From Apostichopus japonicus (Eukaryota > Echinodermata > Holothuroidea > Aspidochirotida > Stichopodidae), in the NCBI RefSeq assembly GCF_037975245.1, contig NC_092567.1:21235876-21299875 (forward strand): a stretch of DNA of 64,000 nucleotides, read 5' to 3'. The stretch's first letter is position 1. Every line of letters begins with the position of its first letter. The notes beneath the pieces were generated by a model. It saw nothing but the letters and a program-made list of their open reading frames with translations. It did not search any database and was not told the DNA's origin. Below, piece after piece: positions 58,701 through 64,000 of this stretch. The position numbers and the translations under genes were made by a program.

Positions 58701-61700
58701 CCTGATAATTTTTTTCCTTTTGCCTCTTCTAGCACGATAAGGAAAATCCGTGAGGCCGTGGCCGAAGAGCAGGCTATTCAGGAAGTGATGCTGAAGGCAG
58801 GTTATCAAGGTCTAACACATGATAGGCCAGTGCCTACGAAATTAGAAAAACCTTTTGATGCATGTAGAATTCATGGATCCATTACTGTTAATAAGGTGAG
58901 AAATTAACCAAAATTTGGTCAAACTTGCAACGTACAGTAACCCTCCATCTCGTAGGGAGATACAGAGGAGTGGTATAATAGAGATCAGTTTAGTTTCGGT
59001 CGTCACGGCCTCGTTATGACCTCATCTTCCCGTTACATTTCAGTTCTTTTTTATTTACTTGTTTATCATAATATTATCATAAAGACAAGAGATATGAATA
59101 TAAGTACCACTGTAGGAAAGGAGGAGTAAGAATGGATCAATGGAATTACATCTTGAAGAAGTCAGTTCTATCCCTAAGAGCAAGACCTTTGTGCCCCTAA
59201 CTATAACAACCCCCCTCCCTTACCTGTCTAGTCCTGTAATTCATTAAAAACAATTAGAGAGAAAGTTTTAACTAATGGTATAATACCTGACAATATGCTT
59301 TAAAGAATAGAAAAAGAATTGATAGATATAAGACAAACATATTAGTATGTGTGATTTGCTAGGATTCGATCAGATCACCGCCATGGGCAATATAATGGAA
59401 GTTAAGAAAATGCAATGAAACTTGCAGCAGTCTGTGCTGAGTTTATTTCTCTCGGTAACGTAACAGTTTTTCATCCCAGTTATCCATGGAAGCGCTGCAA
59501 ACCTGTGACATATGTTTATACTCATTAAATCTAGTTTTGTGTAGTGACAACTATTTTAAGTACATTTGGTGCACTTTCCCATACCCTGCTAAAATACTAG
59601 AATCATTATTCCCGAGGTCCATTTCCAGTTCAACCGGTGGTTAAGTAATTCCTTTCCAAACTCACTCTTATGGAAGTGCACAAATGGCTTTGGTCTGGGT
59701 GTCAGGTCTGTCACGGGTGCCTGAGTTTGATAAACTGTTGTCGGCTTGTGAAATTTGTAAGGAAAACTAGACAAAAAAGAAAGAGAGCAAAACAAACTTA
59801 ATAAGAACTAACAAGACTCTCTTTAAGTGCTAATTTAACTCAATTAAGAAGTATTAAAGGAGTGCTAAAGTTATTGAGAGAAGAATTTGGTTTCAAACTG
59901 TTACATTTTAGGTAGCTGGTAACTTCCACGTCACTATCGGACAGAACATTCCTTTCAACAGGGGGCACGCTCATATATCAATGATTGGTAAAGGAGTAGG
60001 TGAGTTATTCTGGACACTATATCCTGAATGTAAACTAGTACAGAGAAGAGGGAACACTTTAAGCCATTTCGTGAATTCCATGGTAAACACTCACAAAACT
60101 GATGCATAGGTCTTGAGTTCGAGTCACTCAAAGATTAATGTATGTCGTCCAGTTAGAGAGTTGTTGACAATTGACAATTCATAATCATGGACGTTAAATA
60201 TGAATCTAAGAGACTGACTTCGGTCAGCTTGCGGCTTTGATAAGCCAATGAGGCTTCTTCGCGAGTTCCTGCTTGCAGGAGGATCTAAAATACATACAAT
60301 ACATACATACATATATCTTAACATTTGCAAAAGCACAGAAGGGTAACCTTACACTGGTTTTAATTGACAATACAATGTATAATTGAGATATGTCAGTTTC
60401 AAAAGTTTTGATCTGTTTGGTCTCTTTTTTTCACAGCGCAAAACTTTTCACATCGAATCGATCACTTATCCTTTGGTGTACCGGGAACGGGCGTGATCAA
60501 CCCTTTAGATGGTGATTCGAAAATATCTAATGATTGTAAGTTATATTCTCTGTTCATTTTTCAAGGTCACATCGTATTTATTCACGTTCAGTAAAATTTC
60601 TGTGTTCCGTGTTAGCTATGCCCGACCATGCAAATACTGGGAGCCAGAGAACATTTTTGGTTTGACCAGAAGGACCAAAAAAAGTCAAAATTCTAATTGC
60701 TACTGGATTGAACAAAATGCAGTGTAGGTGTGGTACTCAAAACTATAATACATTAGGCATGCACTATAATACATTCGTCTCGTGCAAAATTGTAGGGGTG
60801 GTCTCTGGATTAAAAACTTTCAAAGGCTCAGACTGCCTATTGAGAACCCCTGCTGTACACTGAATCAGGGGCGTATCCAGGATTTTCCAATAGGGGGGGC
60901 GTCAGGCATGAATGATCGCCGTCCTGGGGGATGGGTCTAAGGGGAGGGGTGTACAATTTTTGCTTTCGAAGAAGGGCTGAAATGCAAAATGGTGTCATAT
61001 GCATGGGCGGCGATCTGTACTTCCGAGTGGGGGGGGGGGGGATATGACCTTGTTGACTATCTTAGCGTAGCGCCACCATGAAGCGAAGCGTACAAGAAAA
61101 TTTTGTGATTAACAAACCCTCTAGATGGCCGGAAACGGCACTTCCCGAGGTTTCCAAGCGGCATATACCCAACTTTAAAATAGGGATGTCATGTCCGAAA
61201 TATCTCATAATCAGGATCCAAAATACTTTTTTTTTAATTTCGGGTATTATTTTGGGAAAATTGCCCCTGTCAATCTTGTTTCAGGCGCAACGTTAGAATG
61301 TTCGAGAGCTCTTTTATATTATTCGATGAAGAAAATGGCCTCATGCAGGCTATTATAGGCCTATACACATGCAATACACAATTACACATAGTTACATTCC
61401 TAGGTACCGATTGCTAGGGCATCCAGGTGAAACGTATATTAAGCATTACCCTGGTTACATGAGATTCTCAGCTGTTCGAGGGAACATGTACGTGTGTAGG
61501 CCTACTATAGGGCCTATATGAATACTATGAGGGTGCATATATGTACTATATCAATACCGTGGGCGCAATAATACATTTTGTTGTTATAGGGCCAATGAAG
61601 CCTACAGTCAACTATTTTTGCTTTATAAAGACGCTTTATTTGAAAAGATCGCACCGCGTTTATGGTAGGCGAGAAATGAAGCTAAAAAAGAGCCGTACAT

Positions 61701-62993
61701 TAACGAAGATGCATAAATGTAGGCATGAAAATATTCTTATCCCTGGCATTTGGTGGGGGGGGGGGGATATGGTGCATTACATCCCCTCCACCCATTTTCA
61801 TGGGGGGATATATCCCCCCTCCACCCAGGATCGCCGCCCATGGCCATATGTGATCCATTTTTCGACCTTAATAATAAGCAACATTTCCAGTAAATATGGA
61901 CACAAAATGCACAATTTAGTATGGCTGGCATGTCACTTAGTGTTTATAGTGATAATACAAACACAATTACCATCTATGTTTCTAAAACTATTATGCCGCC
62001 GAACTTCGCCAGAACCTTTTTTTGGCAAACAAAAAATAAAGCATACGGGAGGGGGGGGGGGGGTTGAGCGATCACCGACATCTCACATAAAGGTCGTCAT
62101 CAATTTTTTTTTTTTTTTTTTTTGCTAAACTTTTTTTTTTTTGGTGACGGCCAATAGGGGGGGCGCGTGCCTGTTGCGCCCCCCCTGGATACGCCCCTGC
62201 TGAATAACTGATTGTATGTTAGTTGTATTGTATGTTAAAGATTATTTTAAAGAGTATTTAAAGAGTAAATTGTTTGTTGAAGAGTCTCAAGGAGTGTTAG
62301 CTCTGTGGTTAACGCCGGTGCCATTTCAATCATAATGCCCTGAGTTCGAGTCACTCCAAGATTAATGTATGTCGTCCATTTACAGAGTTGTTGATAATTG
62401 ACAATTCATAATCATGGACGTTAAATATGAATCTAAGAGACTGACTTCGGTCAGCTTGCGGCTTTGATAAGCCAATTAGGCTTCTTTGCGAGTTCCTGCT
62501 TGCAGGAGGATCTAAAAAACATGTTACACACTTGTGTGCAGTGTAGATGAACAATATCATTACTGTGTGTATATTAAGCAACGAGTGAATGTAGCGAGGA
62601 TCAAGATGTGATGACTACTTACTCAACTTTGAATGCTTAGATGCAAAATGATGCTATCTTTTGCAACTTTTAATACAAAGTTGAAGAAAGTTTGGGTAAT
62701 ATCAGGTATATTTGATGTACTGTAAACTAGGAATGGTTGCAATATCCTGTCCGCACCCCCTCCCCCACTCTACCCCTCCTCATCTCCCCTGGTTAAAATA
62801 TTATGCACAAGTCAGTTATAGGAGATGTGTCTTATTTCATTTCTCTTTTAAGCATCGTTGAAGAAACAAAATGTGTTTTTCTTTCTTTTTTGTAGCCAAT
62901 ATGATTTACCAGTACTTTTTACAAGTGGTTCCTACCAAGATCAACACATATAGAACCAAGTTAAATACGTATCAATATGCCGTCACAGAACAG
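55704..62993 (+). CDS. ERGIC2: ERGIC2, first seven visible exons (partial, runs past window)
   Basis: Exons: 55704-55885 (ATG at 55780), 56856-57011, 57659-57773, 58733-58895, 59912-59999, 60437-60535, 62896-62993. All GT-AG; phases join to 275 codons without a break. ERGIC2 is a membrane protein of the ER-Golgi intermediate compartment that cycles with COPI/COPII vesicles, together with ERGIC3-type partners. The N-terminus MRRLNRKQTLKVVRELDAF matches ERGIC2; the first membrane segment is in exon 2 (ALLTFSLIAVLVVSEVRFF), followed by MKYQYDVDADLNSKL. Later landmarks are ADVVD (exon 3), ACRIHGSITVNK (exon 4), VAGNFHVTIGQ and RGHAH (exon 5), FSHRIDHLSFG and INPLDG (exon 6), and YQYFLQVVPTKINTY (exon 7). 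About 100 C-terminal residues, including the second membrane segment, lie beyond 64000. Its introns carry a MITE, SINEs and hAT-like elements. Confidence 0.95.
55728..55763 (+). promoter_or_regulatory. 11-codon uORF in the ERGIC2 leader
   Basis: ATG at 55728 and TAA at 55761-55763 lie within the same exon as the ERGIC2 start, ending 16 nt before its ATG. The peptide would be M-Q-F-I-D-F-K-E-M-E-T. It could reduce initiation at the main start. Confidence 0.45.
56329..56696. mobile_element. TTAA-flanked MITE, copy 2
   Basis: Second copy in the same orientation, in ERGIC2 intron 1 (after the exon with the start codon). Ends ttaaaggcatcgaagac and gagtcttcacaccctttaa. Confidence 0.75.
57774..58732 (+). 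other. ERGIC2 intron, no feature confirmed
   Basis: Between exons 3 and 4. A 137-codon open frame on the minus strand (58254-58667) shows no family I recognise. The stretch around 58290 ends in aaattttgaattgaat, like the tail of a retroelement. Confidence 0.4.
58896..59911 (+). other. ERGIC2 intron, nothing recognised
   Basis: Intron between exons 4 and 5; A/T-rich, no repeat copy or coding frame that I can support. Confidence 0.45.
60112..60290. mobile_element. tRNA-derived SINE, 5'-truncated copy
   Basis: Starts at the B-box region (gagttcgagtcactc), then matches 62340-62516 to its end at gcaggaggatctaaaa, followed by an (atac)n tail to about 60315. The A-box half is missing. Its 3' part carries three short perfect hairpins (60214-60227, 60233-60246, 60267-60280). 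Confidence 0.8.
60866..62199. mobile_element. TIR DNA transposon (hAT-like ends), outer element
   Basis: 1334 bp with ends CAGGGGCGTATCCAGG and CTGGATACGCCCCTG, flanked directly by ctgaat on both sides (60860-60865; 62200-62205). The CAGGGGCG ends are hAT-like, but the flank repeat is only 6 bp. It sits in the ERGIC2 intron between exons 6 and 7. The right end contains an 11-bp perfect G/C stem (agggggggcgc with gcgccccccct). It is interrupted by another element at 61002-61842. No transposase frame. Confidence 0.8.
61002..61842. mobile_element. hAT-like non-autonomous element nested in the outer TIR element
   Basis: 841 bp with ends CATGGGCGGCGATC and GATCGCCGCCCATG, flanked by gtcatatg and gccatatg (8 bp, one mismatch). 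Its left interior (gactatctt-agcg, agcgccaccat, cgtacaagaaaatttt, ggccggaaacggc) matches the left interior of the element at 26631, so they belong to one family. Confidence 0.8.
62290..62518. mobile_element. tRNA-derived SINE, full-length copy
   Basis: Begins with a tRNA-like part: A-box-like tagctctgtggttaacgc and B box gagttcgagtcactcc, spaced as in a tRNA. A tRNA-unrelated body follows, then a 3' end with three perfect 5-bp hairpins closed by tetraloops TTCG, TGAT and CTTG (62441-62454, 62460-62473, 62494-62507). It lies in the last visible ERGIC2 intron, and would be copied by a LINE. Confidence 0.8.
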
Positions 62994-63441
62994 GTTAGTA
63001 TCCATATCAAATGGCGACTCTAGAACCAAATTTTAGTTTTCATACGTCGTAGTGGTTCCAATTAAAAACTAGCAGATTTGGCAGAGGAATACTTTTTTAC
63101 ATTTAACAATGTTAGTAACATTTCTATAGCTATTCTGCTTTTCGAAATATTCAGATTTAAAATTTGGTTAAAACTCTGGAATGCTCCTTTAAGCGTACAC
63201 TGATGATGTTCTCAGAGCAGACCTAAATGTTAACGTTAATCAATTGTTTTATAAATTCTCATAATTCAGTCCGTCAGTCATGTTTCTTTTGTTTCATATT
63301 AGCAACAAAATTTCCTTGGATCACCTTCAAGACCATCCTTGACAAAGTTTTACTACATTACAAACATGTCATTTGAGGCCATGAAAATTCTCCTGTGTTT
63401 TCCCATTAAGTTTTGTGTTGCGCCTGAGAAACTGAACTAAT

Positions 63442-63667
63442 GGTCTGTGTGTTAGACTTAGTCGTCCAATCACTTTCATTGATGACCCTCAGATATCTAA
63501 AGAGTCTTTCCTCAAAGAAAGAAAGACAATAAAAGCACTATATCAATTTAATTTGGTTTGTGTGCTAGACTTAGTCGTCCAGTCACTTTCCTTAATGACC
63601 CTCAGATATCTAAAGAGTCTTTCCTCAAAGAAAGAGAGACAATTAAAACACTATATCAATATTATTT
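63442..63667. repeat. 113-bp tandem dimer
   Basis: Two units starting ggtctgtgtgttagactta (63442) and ggtttgtgtgctagactta (63555), with few differences. Intronic in ERGIC2 if the gene continues as expected. Confidence 0.85.
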
Positions 63668-64000
63668 GGACTGATAGAAGTGTTTTTAATGTTTGTGCCT
63701 TTAAGTCATAATTTACACTACCGACTACCTGACCATTTCTATCGTCTAGGTTACTGTTTCAATATTGCTCATTTCAACTTTTTCAAGGTGACTTGGACCC
63801 AACACAGCTGTGGTTGTATTTAATGCTTTTGTTGGACTTTCATGGGTGCATTGCTAAAGTGCCAGGGGGTGAAAAAGCCCACAAGGAAAAGGTAGGGTAG
63901 GACCTGACTTCAACAACCCAATGCCAATGGAACATTGTTGCCTTTTATTCTTACATTCTACTACAGTTAACTTTAACTATGAACAAACAATTTAATAAAC
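63668..64000. other. Right edge, nothing recognised
   Basis: No ERGIC2 exon is found after 62993, so the next exon lies past the window. Confidence 0.5.

Noticed and set aside
61541-62128. 195-codon plus-strand frame
   Set aside because: It crosses the end of one transposon into another and ends in homopolymers; no protein similarity seen.
62290-62360. tRNA gene
   Set aside because: A and B boxes are present, but the fold is incomplete and it continues into a SINE body shared with a second copy.

Overview
The window is animal nuclear DNA: A+T-rich, intron-bearing, full of transposon remnants, with an ERGIC2-type gene whose splice sites join cleanly. The mix of a DUF4806 gene, an animal EnSpm/CACTA-type transposase, TAGGCCTA-rich spacer DNA and a TTAA-flanked repeat that I associate (from memory, unverified) with sea cucumbers suggests a marine deuterostome, probably an echinoderm.

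Layout. (1) 11-6907, minus strand: a six-exon DUF4806 gene, 340 aa in perfect reading phase, with an EnSpm/CACTA (Tnp2-like) transposase reading frame just upstream of it. (2) 6908-10495: spacer with one decayed tandem repeat. (3) 10496-12812: a 102-bp satellite of about 20 good units in two interleaved subfamilies, with decayed edges. (4) 14423-51057: six intronless-coding SLC35G-like 10-TM transporter genes, all on the minus strand (here called T0 to T5). T0 is divergent. T1-T5 each sit in a repeated cassette whose core is about 5.3 kb; every cassette also carries a LINE reverse-transcriptase tail, a Penelope-like sequence with part of a hammerhead core, and an 18-bp minisatellite at its edge. 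Cassettes 2 and 3 are almost identical and share a hAT-like insertion that itself contains a solo LTR; cassette 5 carries a different TIR element. (5) 53463-53600: a relic of a seventh transporter. (6) 55704 to beyond the right edge, plus strand: the first 275 codons of ERGIC2, with MITEs, tRNA-derived SINEs and nested hAT-like elements in and around its introns.

How it works together: the transporter array is the centre of the window. It has grown by unequal exchange between cassettes. Diagnostic bases show that T3 is a hybrid, its N-terminal half from a T2-type gene and its C-terminal half from a T4-type gene, with the exchange mapped to 62 bp inside the coding sequence. The mobile elements act as time marks: hAT, then solo LTR, then the 8.96-kb tandem duplication. 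All six transporters end in an E-x-x-P-I-L tail resembling an acidic di-leucine sorting signal. The DUF4806 gene and the transposase could be the two genes of one CACTA-type element, but terminal repeats were not found, so this is inference.

Limits: intron calls rest on splice-site sequence and reading phase only; family names are from recognition, not searches; no expression data are available. The near-identity of cassettes 2 and 3 could in part be an assembly artefact.
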